Of a stretch of DNA of 64,000 nucleotides, positions 9,074 to 16,651 are shown in pieces. The notes below the pieces were generated by a model that ran no database searches, had not been told where the DNA came from, and was given only the letters and a program-made list of their open reading frames with translations. The DNA is from Sphingomonas jejuensis (GTDB lineage: Bacteria > Pseudomonadota > Alphaproteobacteria > Sphingomonadales > Sphingomonadaceae), in the NCBI RefSeq assembly GCF_011927695.1, contig NZ_JAATJE010000001.1:1302001-1366000 (forward strand). Reading direction: 5' to 3'. A program made the translations under genes and the position numbers. Positions within the stretch are counted from its first letter, which is position 1. Each line of letters starts with the position of its first letter.

Positions 9074-10414
9074 TCAGCGGCTGCCCGGGACGATCGCTGC
9101 CGCGTCGCGGTCCGGGATCGAGGCCCCGGCAACAACAGTGTGGAGCTGCGCCGGAACCGTCTCAGATGGAGCCGTCAGCAACGTCCAGCCCTCCGGCAGA
9201 TAGTCGGTCGACATATAGAAGTAGAAGGCGCAGCTCCCGTCCGCGCGGTAACTGCCGCCCTTGACGATGCCGTGCGCGGTGGTGCCCAGGAAGACCGGGC
9301 CACCGCTGTCCCCGCCCCTGCAGCGTGGCCCCGCCACCGTGATCCATGTCGGAAGGCACGCGCCCGCGCACAGGTCACCGGCGGGTGCGAAGTCGGTCAA
9401 CTCGATCTGCGAACAGCTGTAGCCGGTCCGTTCGCCACGGTGGCAGATCATGTCGCCGCCCCTTGTGCTCGCGCGCGGCTGCGCGCCGGTCACGTCGCGG
9501 CTGATCAGGCGTGCGGTATCGGCAAGGAAGCGGGGCGGCAGCGGCGTCTCGGCAAGGTTGACCTGAACATCCTGGTGCCCCCAGCCCCACTGCCCGACAA
9601 AGGGCAAAGTCCGCTCGCGCCCTGCCGCGTCGCGGACGCGCAACACGTCGGGGCAATGCGCCGCGGTGGTCAGCGCAAGCCGCACGCCGTCGCTGACGAC
9701 GAAGCCCGCGGTGCACAGATATTGGCGCGGATCACCCGGGTTCGCGCCCAGCATCCGCATGCCGCCGACCACCCCGCTTTCCCCGGTGTCCTCGCCGCTC
9801 ATGTCCAGTTCCGACCGATCGACGACGCGCAGGCGTACGGGGACGCCGGTCAGCGACGAAAGTCGCACCCGCAGCGGCTCCGCACCTTCGCGTGCGACGT
9901 CGCGCCGCGCCACCACCGCGACAAGCTCACCGGTGCGCTGATCGATGCCGAGGCCCGGCGGAACCGCCAGGCTCGCCCGGATTGCTGCCTGATGGGTGGA
10001 GATCGCCTGCACCATGGCGGCGTGGCTGGCAGGATTGCCGACGACATAGACGACGTCGACGCGCATGCCCGCAAGGTCGACCTGCTCGGCCGGCACCGGC
10101 GCATCGCCGGTTAATCGCACCACGATGCGAAAGCCCGGGCGGTGCTCGACAGAAATGCCGGTCAGCCGATCCGCAAACCGTCTGGCGATCGCCTCGGTCA
10201 GCGGCACGCTCGCCTGCTGGAGCCAGAGCTGCCGTTCCGCCTGCTCCGCCGTGATTCCAAGATGCAGCGCGACGGCCTCGGCATCCTGCCTCAAGGCAGC
10301 GTCGGGCGGCTGCACCGTAAACAACGGTGCCGACGCAGCTCCCTGCGCGCCGGCGGCGCTCGCCCAGACCGTCATCCATGCCGCAACCGCGGCAGCCCTG
10401 ATCCACCGTTCCAC
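9074..10414 (-). CDS. Secreted chymotrypsin-fold serine protease
   Basis: 446 residues with an N-terminal signal peptide (cut near AGAQG). About 200 residues follow that could be a pro-domain, then a protease domain with the triad visible: His in TTAAHC (253), Asp in GHQDVQV (282) and Ser in GGDSGGP (370). Paired cysteines (C324/C334, C349/C353) suggest disulfides and export. This resembles the S1 family, alpha-lytic/streptogrisin group. It is the last host gene before the left attachment repeat. The natural substrate cannot be inferred. Confidence 0.85.
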   Translation of the reverse strand: MERWIRAAAVAAWMTVWASAAGAQGAASAPLFTVQPPDAALRQDAEAVALHLGITAEQAERQLWLQQASVPLTEAIARRFADRLTGISVEHRPGFRIVVRLTGDAPVPAEQVDLAGMRVDVVYVVGNPASHAAMVQAISTHQAAIRASLAVPPGLGIDQRTGELVAVVARRDVAREGAEPLRVRLSSLTGVPVRLRVVDRSELDMSGEDTGESGVVGGMRMLGANPGDPRQYLCTAGFVVSDGVRLALTTAAHCPDVLRVRDAAGRERTLPFVGQWGWGHQDVQVNLAETPLPPRFLADTARLISRDVTGAQPRASTRGGDMICHRGERTGYSCSQIELTDFAPAGDLCAGACLPTWITVAGPRCRGGDSGGPVFLGTTAHGIVKGGSYRADGSCAFYFYMSTDYLPEGWTLLTAPSETVPAQLHTVVAGASIPDRDAAAIVPGSR

Positions 10415-10865
10415 GCAACCACTATAGCGCGGCCGCGTGGCTGACGGCTTAATGAGACGTCCGGCGCGTCGGCATGGCTGCTCGACCCTCGAGCCAAGGA
10501 CATCAGGTGCCGGGCGGCTGAAGCCAGATCAATCGTGTGAACTGCGGCGCCGGTCGCCGCGGAGGACCGGCGGGACTGCGCTCATGGTGCCGCCTACAGG
10601 ACTCGAACCTGTGACCCCCGCATTACGAACGAACCGGACAGCTAGGTTTTCAGCCATTCTAGCGGCGGGCGTGACTAGTCGAGGCAGGCTTAAACCCGCG
10701 TAAAACCGTGCCCTGATCCGGCCAACACCGGAGCGGCACCGGACCAGCGCCACCACCGACATCAGCCCCAAACGGGGCCATCCGCCATCACGAGCGCACG
10801 GCTGCGAACGCCTCTGCAGCCGGCGCTTTCGTGCGCCCATCGACTTCCGCCCGGGAGCCGAATTG
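10415..10865. other. Intergenic region holding the left attachment site
   Basis: 451 bases without a supported gene. The first part (to 10584) is host DNA between the protease promoter side and the junction. The prophage side (from 10630) contains the likely integrase-binding arm. I see no convincing ORF; short open frames here are antisense to the tRNA remnant. Confidence 0.5.
10585..10629. repeat. attL: 45-bp tRNA-Thr 3'-end duplicate
   Basis: Identical over 45 bases to 55415-55459 and diverging immediately outside (A versus G on the left, C versus T on the right). It carries the T-arm, the 3' acceptor strand with encoded CCA and the 3' half of the anticodon stem, but no 5' tRNA half. It is therefore the leftover of integration, not a gene. 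Confidence 0.93.
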
Positions 10866-11663
10866 ATGTCGTTTACCCGTGTCCCCGCCGATCACGCCGC
10901 GCCGATCGGCCAACTTCTTTCCAACCTTCTCCCAGGCCGAAAGTCGTCCCGCTCGGGATCCGTCCATCGGACCGGCCGGCCCATTCACCGAAGCAGCAAG
11001 GAAGAGGGGACCTTCGAAGAGGCGTTCTTTATCGCTCCGACGAAGGGAGAGCCCGCTCAGATCCTCTCCGCGGGGAGAGCCGCTCTCGACGAGGCAAACA
11101 GGCTGCGGGCCCAGGTCCGAGCGGGAGAGCGATCTTTGACCGCAGCAGAGCGCTTGCTCGCTGACCTGACCGCCGGCACCGTGCGCGTGCTCGAGGCCTT
11201 CTGCAAATTCGCGAGATGCTTCAACGGCCGGCTCTTCCCCTCCTACGAAAGGCTGGCGACCGAGACCCGGCTTGGTCGGCGGACCGTTGCCCGCGCCTTG
11301 CGGATCCTGGAAGCGCTCGGACTTATCGTCCGACAGCGTCGCTTCAAGATGGTCGAGCAGGAAGACGGTGTTCCGGGCTATCGGCAGACCTCCAACTGCT
11401 ACCAGCTCCGCCTGGGAGAGGCTCTTCGTCGGTTCGTCCCCAAGTGGATGCGCCCATCGCCACCGCCAGCCGATGCGATCCATCACGACCGGGAGGACAC
11501 AGCGGCCACAGAGCGCATGATGAAGGATGCCACAGCCGTCCAGAGCGTCGCCTTCCATGCAGACGCGACGACCCCCTTGGGAGCCGTTCTTCTTCGGATG
11601 GCGCAAACCATCGATGATCGCGAGTGCCAAAATGGCACTGCACCGCGATCAGAGATCCTCTGA
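10866..11663 (+). CDS. Winged-helix (HTH_36-type) DNA-binding protein, possibly replication initiator-like
   Basis: 265 residues. The centre carries a winged-helix segment, RLFPSYERLATETRLGRRTVARALRILEALGLIVRQ, of the type seen in plasmid/phage replication-associated or regulatory proteins. The N-terminal 90 residues are low in recognisable features. The start is ATG 10866, with TTG 10863 directly before it. It is the first gene inside the left attachment site and reads toward the prophage interior, unlike the leftward late genes. A RepA-like role is a guess from family context; plain transcription control is equally possible. Confidence 0.6.
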   Translation: MSFTRVPADHAAPIGQLLSNLLPGRKSSRSGSVHRTGRPIHRSSKEEGTFEEAFFIAPTKGEPAQILSAGRAALDEANRLRAQVRAGERSLTAAERLLADLTAGTVRVLEAFCKFARCFNGRLFPSYERLATETRLGRRTVARALRILEALGLIVRQRRFKMVEQEDGVPGYRQTSNCYQLRLGEALRRFVPKWMRPSPPPADAIHHDREDTAATERMMKDATAVQSVAFHADATTPLGAVLLRMAQTIDDRECQNGTAPRSEIL

Positions 11664-11879
11664 AAAGGGGAGAAGAGACGCATAAGGAGTCGCTTCGCGA
11701 CGCGCTTGGCTGAGGTCCTTGACGGCTCCACCGACGAGCCAAGCCACAACGGCGGTCGTTGCACGACCATCGCACGGCGCTGCGCGCCGGGCTGCCGGAA
11801 GGCAGCTGGCAAAAACCGTGCCGCCAAATCGCCGAGCAAAGAGGGTGGCGCATCGATCGCGGCGGCGTAGGAGACAGCC
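11664..11879. other. Intergenic gap between two winged-helix genes
   Basis: 216 bases with no supported gene on either strand. It holds GC-rich self-complementary stretches but no T-run terminator and no clear promoter I would defend. Confidence 0.4.
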
Positions 11880-12395
11880 ATGACCGACGTCGAAAACGGT
11901 GCCGAAAGGCTGCAGCTTGCCTTCAGGCGATTAGCCGTCTGGCCGGAAGATGAGGCTCGGATCCTCCGCGACATCTTCTCCGGGTTCGCGCGCCGTCGGA
12001 AGAAGCCCGGAAGCTCGGCCCGCGCTTTCCCGGCGCAAGCCGAGACCTGCTGGGCATGGCTGATTACGACAGATATCCGCATGTCCGACAGCGGCGTGGC
12101 TTGGCAGGCCTTCCGCAGCTTCAGGCGGCTGACGATCGAAACGGTGGCGGAGGAGCTTGTCTGCACGCGCGGGACGGCCGCTGCCAACGTGCATGCGCTC
12201 GTCGATCATGGCTTCGCAGAGAGAAGAATGGCGGGCCTCGTCGGCGAGGTGAGGCTTATGATCCCTGTAGCGGCCATCGTGGAATTCGTGGCCGATCTCA
12301 CGTCCGACGGTCGATCCCTGCGCTACGCGATCGCGACAGAGCGGTTGAGATCAGCACTTACGGACGAGTTCCATCGGGATCTGCCGTCCCGCTGA
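11880..12395 (+). CDS. MarR-like winged-helix regulator
   Basis: 171 residues. The central part, RLTIETVAEELVCTRGTAAANVHALVDHGFAERRMAG, looks like a helix-turn-helix plus wing of the MarR sort. The N-terminal half is basic around RRRKKPGSSARAF. It runs toward, and overlaps tail-to-tail by 38 bases with, the P4-type integrase on the other strand. Because of that pairing it may regulate the integrase or a lost cargo region. The target is unknown. Confidence 0.5.
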   Translation: MTDVENGAERLQLAFRRLAVWPEDEARILRDIFSGFARRRKKPGSSARAFPAQAETCWAWLITTDIRMSDSGVAWQAFRSFRRLTIETVAEELVCTRGTAAANVHALVDHGFAERRMAGLVGEVRLMIPVAAIVEFVADLTSDGRSLRYAIATERLRSALTDEFHRDLPSR

Positions 12396-13587
12396 GCATC
12401 TCGCCCCAGGCATCGAACAGCCGGCGGCGTCGATCGAGCTGCTGAGCGCGGTTATACGCCGCCTCCACCTTGTCCTTCGGCGAGTGCGCCAGCGCGCGGT
12501 CGATCGCATCGCGCTCGCCGGGCAGCGCCTCGTTCAGGATCGTGGAGAAGCTCGCCCGCCAGCCGTGCGGGACGTGGCGGCCGGCGAACCGCGTCCGCGC
12601 GTAGAGCGCGCCAATCGCGGCCTCGCCGATCGGCGCGGCCCCGCAGCGGCCAACGAAGATCAGGCCATGCATATTTGCATCGGCACAATGCAGATTTGCA
12701 CGCGCTGCACGCAGGACGGCCACCGCGGCGGCGCTCAGCGGGACGACATGATCGTGGCGGGCGTCGCCCTTCTTCGCCACCGCCAGCTTCATGCGCGCGG
12801 CCGGCACGCGCCAGATCGGCTCGGGTCCGTCGAGATCCTCGATCTCTTCCCACCGCGCGCCGCGGACGGCGGCCAGGCGGACGGCGGTCAGCGCCAGGAA
12901 GCGCGACGCCAGCTTCACCGCGGCGCCAGCGTCGACCAGCTCGGCCGCGGCGAGCAGCGCGCGAACGTCGTCGAGCTCGAGCAGCGCCGGCTGGTGGCGC
13001 TTGCCCGCCGGCGGCAGCAGCGCCTTGCGGACGATCGCCGCCGGATCACCGGCGACCAGATCCTCCGCCATCGCCAGCGCGAAAACGGCCGAGATCCGCT
13101 GGCGCAACCGGCGGGCGGTCTCGATCGAGCCGCGGCGCTCGACGTCGCGCAGCAGCTGCAGGACGACGGGCGCGTCGATCGCGGCGATCGGCGAGGCGCC
13201 GATCGCGGGGAAGACGTCGCGGACCAGGCTCGATTCGACGTCGACAGCGTGAACCTCGGTCCACCGCCGGCGCTGCTGCGCCATCCAGCGGCGCGCGACG
13301 GCCTCGAAGGTCTCGGCCGACCGGGCCCGATATGCACGTGCGCGCGGATCTCTCCCGGCGGCGAGCTCCGCCCGGGCGGTGTCGGCCTGCTCACGTGCAT
13401 CGACCAGCGACAGCTCCGGCCAGGTGCCGAGCGTCAGCAGCTGCTCCTTGCCCGCCCAGCGGAACCGCAGGCGGAAGGATCGGGTGCCGGTGGTTGCCGC
13501 GACATGGACGTGGAGGCCCTGCCCGTCGGTCAGCTTATAAGCGGACGCACGCCGTCGGGCGCCACGGATGGACGCTTCTGTCAGCAT
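12358..13587 (-). CDS. P4-type tyrosine integrase (second integrase)
   Basis: 409 residues from ATG 13587 (MLTEASIRGARRRAS), with a GAGG ribosome site upstream. An N-terminal DUF4102-like arm-binding domain (KLTDGQGLHVHV, LTLGTWPELSLVDARE) is followed by a core-binding and a catalytic domain. Catalytic residues visible are Arg in LTAVRLAAVRGARWEE, His/Arg in HGWRASFSTILNE, His in ALAHSPKDK and Tyr in AAYNRAQQL. All look intact. It is the opposite strand and the opposite end from the integrase next to the right attachment site, so it probably belongs to another element nested in or fused to the prophage. Confidence 0.85.
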   Translation of the reverse strand: MLTEASIRGARRRASAYKLTDGQGLHVHVAATTGTRSFRLRFRWAGKEQLLTLGTWPELSLVDAREQADTARAELAAGRDPRARAYRARSAETFEAVARRWMAQQRRRWTEVHAVDVESSLVRDVFPAIGASPIAAIDAPVVLQLLRDVERRGSIETARRLRQRISAVFALAMAEDLVAGDPAAIVRKALLPPAGKRHQPALLELDDVRALLAAAELVDAGAAVKLASRFLALTAVRLAAVRGARWEEIEDLDGPEPIWRVPAARMKLAVAKKGDARHDHVVPLSAAAVAVLRAARANLHCADANMHGLIFVGRCGAAPIGEAAIGALYARTRFAGRHVPHGWRASFSTILNEALPGERDAIDRALAHSPKDKVEAAYNRAQQLDRRRRLFDAWGEMLSGTADPDGTRP

Positions 13588-13692
13588 CGGTGCCTCATGA
13601 TGTTGGAAAATGGGCGCGACTGCTCGACCGCGGCGGAGGTTTCGTCCGTCGCGGTGGAGCAGCAGGCGCGGAAATGCGCGGGATCGAGGCGG

Positions 13693-13719
13693 TCGGCCGG
13701 GGCGCGTTACCCCGGCCGA
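13693..13719 (-). terminator. Strong hairpin after the methylase gene
   Basis: TCGGCCGGGG (13693-13702) and CCCCGGCCGA (13710-13719) form a perfect 10-bp stem with a 7-base loop, starting 6 bases beyond the methylase stop. There is no T run on either strand, so it may act as a barrier or mRNA 3'-end stabiliser rather than a full intrinsic terminator. Confidence 0.5.
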
Positions 13720-13724
13720 TACCC

Positions 13725-14516
13725 TCACCTGTTGCAGATGATCAGCTCGGTGACCCGCTGCTGGGTGGCGACGTTCCGGGCTCCCAGCGTCCAGGTCGTC
13801 GCGATCTCCTCGATCGCGAAGGCTGCGAAGGTCTCGCGGATGAAGTCGGTGGCGTTGATCGACAGGATGAACTGTCCGCGGATGGTGGCGAGCTGCTCGG
13901 CCATCGCGACATAGTCGCTGCGGCCGAAGTCGATGCCGTAGCCCTCCGTCTGGTCGTAGGGCGGGTCGAGATAGAACAGCGTCCGCGGATCGTCGTAGCG
14001 GGCGAGCACCTGGTCTTAAGGCAGCTGCTCGATCGTCACCGGCTGCAGCCTGGCGCTGAGCGCTCGCAGATCGGCGCGCAGCTGCGGGAGGTTGAAGCGG
14101 GAGCTCTGGTCCTTCCGCAGGCCGAAGGTTCGGCCAGCGACGCGGCCACCGAACGCGAGCCGCTGCAGGTAGAGGAATCGGACCGCCCGCTCGATGTCAG
14201 TCAGCGTGGTTGGATCCACGCGTTTCATCCGGTCGAACTCGGCCCGGCTCGCCACCAGGTCGCTCATCTCGTCGACGAGCGGCTGATAGTGCCGGCGGAC
14301 GATCCGGAACAGGTTGGCGACGTCGCCGGACAGATCGTTGATGACCTCGGCCGTGGCGGCGCGCGGCCGGCGGAGGAAGACGCCGCCCATGCCGACGAAC
14401 GGCTCGACATAGGCCCGGTGGGGCGTGGCATCGATCAGAGCGCACAGCCGCTTGGCCAGGTTGCGCTTGCCGCCGATACACGGCGCGGGAGGACGAGCAG
14501 CGCTCGACGCGGTCAT
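13725..14516 (-). pseudogene. DNA adenine methylase (Dam/D12 class) interrupted by one in-frame stop
   Basis: The reading frame runs as 166 residues (MTASSAARPP to TIEQLP), then TAA at 14018-14016, then continues in the same frame as DQVLARYDDPRTLFYLDPPYDQT to the end. The first part has the SAM-binding motif VEPFVGMGGVFL, the second the catalytic DPPY. In the family LP is normally followed by one residue and then this helix, so the stop replaces a single codon. No bases are gained or lost. As written the protein would be inactive because DPPY is lost. A GTG at 14009 could start the fragment, but without the SAM site. Confidence 0.85.
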
Positions 14517-14895
14517 TCTGGGCTTTCCTTCTGGGAGAAAGCACGTCGGCTACGCGCGCTGAGTGGCCGTCGGCCGGACTGGACGACGGTGCCCGCGCCG
14601 ATCGGCGCGAGGTTCGATGGCTTCGGAGTAGCTCCGAAGGGATCTGATGATGCTGGTGGCTCGGGGAATACGCTAGCGAGAGGCCTGTCGATCCCACCCG
14701 GCGGACCGGGTGGTTAGCCGCGCAGCCTTAGGCATCTGCGCCCCGCGTATTCCCCGAGAGGTCTTTTATTCCGCAGGCCACCCGGCGAACCGGTAGGCCT
14801 AAGGACCGCGCGCGCGGGCCACTCCTCGCGGCTAAGCTCGGAGCAGCTCAGCCGGCATGGCACGCTCATGGCGCGTCGTCGAGATGGTTGTCGGC
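14517..14895. other. Hairpin-rich noncoding block
   Basis: 379 bases without a credible gene but packed with perfect inverted repeats. They are a 16-base palindrome (14594-14609); an 8-bp stem with 3-base loop (14621-14639); 14-bp arms at 14660-14673 and 14745-14758; an 8-bp stem with 4-base loop inside them (14694-14713); a 6-bp stem (14720-14725/14736-14741); a compound stem (14775-14800); a 12-base palindrome (14806-14817); and a long-range pair TTAGCCGCG (14714-14722) with CGCGGCTAA (14827-14835). The 20-mers at 14694 and 14778 are near-copies. It lies between co-directional minus-strand genes, so it would be transcribed as RNA if late transcription passes through. Confidence 0.65.
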
Positions 14896-15477
14896 TTAGG
14901 GCAGGTCACCGGCGGCGATCTGCTGCGCCTGGCGGTGGTAGCTCTCGATCAGGCTGAGCGCGTCGGCGATCGCGTCCTCGCTGCCGGCGGCAGGCGCGAA
15001 GACGGCGTAGTAGGCGCGCAGCTGCTCGCCCTGGATCTGCCACAGCGCGATCGGCCAGCGATGCTGGCCGGGATCGGCGATCGTCGGCAGCGGCTCGCCC
15101 GGGCCGACCTCGAGCCGAAAGCCGAGCTCTTCGAACCGCGGTTGCCACTCCGTGAGCAGGGTGGCTGGATCAAGCGGGCTGATCTCGGTCGGGATCGGTG
15201 GCTCCGGTGCAGGATCCGGCGCCGGCGGCTCCGGCGTCGGCTCGGGATCCGGCGCCGGCGGCTCCGGCGTCGGCTCAGGATCTGGCGCCGGCGGCTCTGG
15301 TACCGGATCAGGCGCCGGCGGCTCCGGCTGCGGCTCCGGTGCCGGCAGATCGGGCTGCGGCGTCGGCACTGGATCGGGCGCCGGCGTCGGGATGGTCGGC
15401 GGGGTGATGTCTGCGATGTTGTCGCAGGCCGATGCTCCGCAGAGCAGCAGCAGGATGATCAGCGGCAGGCGCTTCAT
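14896..15477 (-). CDS. Phage lipoprotein with Pro-Glu-Pro repeat linker
   Basis: 193 residues. Lipoprotein signal MKRLPLIILLLLCGASAC (Cys 18), then about 70 residues of imperfect repeats of the PEPPAPDPEPTP kind, then a compact C-terminal domain from about residue 100 (LLTEWQPRFEELGFRL to YHRQAQQI). The start overlaps the Rz1-like stop by ATGA, so it belongs to the lysis/late operon. The proline-rich stretch probably spans the periplasm as an extended rod. No family name comes to mind. It could help lysis or act as an envelope-modifying moron. Confidence 0.65.
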   Translation of the reverse strand: MKRLPLIILLLLCGASACDNIADITPPTIPTPAPDPVPTPQPDLPAPEPQPEPPAPDPVPEPPAPDPEPTPEPPAPDPEPTPEPPAPDPAPEPPIPTEISPLDPATLLTEWQPRFEELGFRLEVGPGEPLPTIADPGQHRWPIALWQIQGEQLRAYYAVFAPAAGSEDAIADALSLIESYHRQAQQIAAGDLP

Positions 15478-15746
15478 CGTGCGGTTTCCTTCGGGAAAGC
15501 GTCGACGGCGAGGCGACGGCGAGCATCGCAGTCGGCGATCGCCGCGGCACGATCGATCAGGCCGCGCTCGGCGCCAGCGCGCGACACCGATCCATCGGGA
15601 TCAGCGAGGAGCTCGGGGATCATGCAAGGCAGCAGCGCCTTGGCCGGGATCTCTGGCGGCGGCGTTGAGCTCGGCATCGAGGGCCTGGATACCGCGCACG
15701 CGCTCAGCAGGCAGGCACAGCTCGCGGCCAGCAGGAGTCTCAGCAT
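15474..15746 (-). CDS. Rz1-like outer-membrane spanin lipoprotein
   Basis: 90 residues. Lipoprotein signal MLRLLLAASCACLLSAC with Cys 17 in an LSAC box and a Pro/Ser-rich stretch just after. It starts inside the upstream Rz-like gene in another frame (146-base overlap) and extends beyond it, as in many overlapping Rz/Rz1 pairs. Outer-membrane spanins pair with the inner-membrane partner to fuse the membranes in the last lysis step. At 90 residues it is longer than lambda Rz1. Frame nesting plus lipobox make the call. Confidence 0.7.
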   Translation of the reverse strand: MLRLLLAASCACLLSACAVSRPSMPSSTPPPEIPAKALLPCMIPELLADPDGSVSRAGAERGLIDRAAAIADCDARRRLAVDAFPKETAR

Positions 15747-16011
15747 ATCGGGTCACCGTGTCGGTTGCGCGGACGACGATCGGCGCGATGCGCGCGACCT
15801 TGTCGGCATAGGTTTGGACGGCCGCGGTCACGCGCCGCTCCGCCGCGACGCGGACCTCGGCGTTCTCGCGCTCGGCCTCGGCCTGGGCCTCGTGCCAGGC
15901 GGCACGCTCCTCCAGGCGCCCGGCCTCCTCCCGCGCGTCACCGAAGCGCAGGAGGAGGAAGACGATCAGCGCGGTTGCTACCGCGCCGATCGCCAACCGG
16001 CCCCAGGTCAC
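15601..16011 (-). CDS. Rz-like inner-membrane spanin
   Basis: 136 residues from GTG 16011, which overlaps the holin-like gene stop by GTGA. One N-terminal membrane helix (AIGAVATALIVFLLLRF) is followed by a charged coiled-coil (DAREEAGRLEERAAWHEAQAE), the usual i-spanin layout. The C-terminal third shares DNA with the Rz1-like gene. It should span the periplasm and bind the lipoprotein partner during lysis. Confidence 0.7.
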   Translation of the reverse strand: MTWGRLAIGAVATALIVFLLLRFGDAREEAGRLEERAAWHEAQAEAERENAEVRVAAERRVTAAVQTYADKVARIAPIVVRATDTVTRYAETPAGRELCLPAERVRGIQALDAELNAAARDPGQGAAALHDPRAPR

Positions 16012-16403
16012 GCGATCGGACGCGCGGTCGGACGGAACAGCAGCGTCAGGACGGACACCACCGCCAGGATGCCGCTCAGCACGGTGGCTTCATCAAAGCC
16101 GGCGGGCAGGAAGCCAGCGACGCCGGCGATCGCCGCGCCGGCGCTGACGACCTGGGCCCAGATCGTCTTCGACTGCCACCAGGCCTTTCCGCCCAGCTCG
16201 GGATCGAGCTCGACGATCGGTCCCGAGATCTGCAGGCGGCCGATGATGGTGACGGCGGCGAAGGCGAACATCGCGACGGTGACGACATGCGTCTCCTCGA
16301 GACCCGCCGGCACCAGGCCGAACATGCCGAGGATGGCAAAGATGAGCGCCACAAACTGGACGAGGGCCAGACGCGACGCGAAGATTGCGGAAAGGAAGGT
16401 CAT
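16008..16403 (-). CDS. Holin-like membrane protein
   Basis: 131 residues with about four hydrophobic segments: LVQFVALIFAILGMFGLV, HVVTVAMFAFAAVTII, VVSAGAAIAGVAGFL and VLSGILAVVSVLTLLF. The small size, several membrane spans and position directly before the spanin pair suggest a holin. Sequence alone cannot prove pore formation. A short gap and a 56-residue gene separate it from the wall-active enzyme upstream. Confidence 0.6.
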   Translation of the reverse strand: MTFLSAIFASRLALVQFVALIFAILGMFGLVPAGLEETHVVTVAMFAFAAVTIIGRLQISGPIVELDPELGGKAWWQSKTIWAQVVSAGAAIAGVAGFLPAGFDEATVLSGILAVVSVLTLLFRPTARPIA

Positions 16404-16480
16404 GGGAGATCTCCGGAAGGCACGCGGCGCCGGCCGCCGTCGACGTGCGTCAGGTTCCTGCAGGTGGCCGGGGAAAGAGG

Positions 16481-16651
16481 TCAGCGCCGGCGGTCGGCCG
16501 CGCGCTGCTTGGCTTCGGCGACGAGCTGCTCGGCTTCGTCATCGGACATCGGCTTGCCGGTCACCGCTTCGAACAGCCATTGAGCGACCTTGCGGCCATC
16601 ATAGGTCTGCCCGTCGGGATTGCGCGCGAAGTCGTGCAGGTTCTTCTTCAC
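16481..16651 (-). CDS. Small phage protein, 56 residues
   Basis: GTG start at 16651 overlapping the preceding gene's stop by GTGA. The peptide starts MKKNLHDFARNPDG and ends EAKQRAADRRR, with an acidic/basic helix (SDDEAEQLVAEAK). The overlap and clean length make it a real gene, but I recognise no family. Its place between the Tlde1-like enzyme and the holin suggests a lysis-linked helper. Confidence 0.55.
   Translation of the reverse strand: MKKNLHDFARNPDGQTYDGRKVAQWLFEAVTGKPMSDDEAEQLVAEAKQRAADRRR

Noticed and set aside
10529-10840. Minus-strand open frame crossing attL
   Set aside because: It contains the tRNA remnant and is a chance frame without ribosome site or protein-like composition.
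12484-13914. Plus-strand frames across the P4-type integrase
   Set aside because: They lie opposite a gene with intact catalytic residues and consist of Arg/Ala/Gly-rich low-information sequence.
14517-14895. tmRNA or tRNA-like gene
   Set aside because: The 14-bp arms followed by CCACCA-like bases look suggestive, but no T-loop, D-arm or tag frame is present.
14517-14895. Retron or group II intron RNA
   Set aside because: There is no reverse transcriptase in the window and no domain V-type signature.
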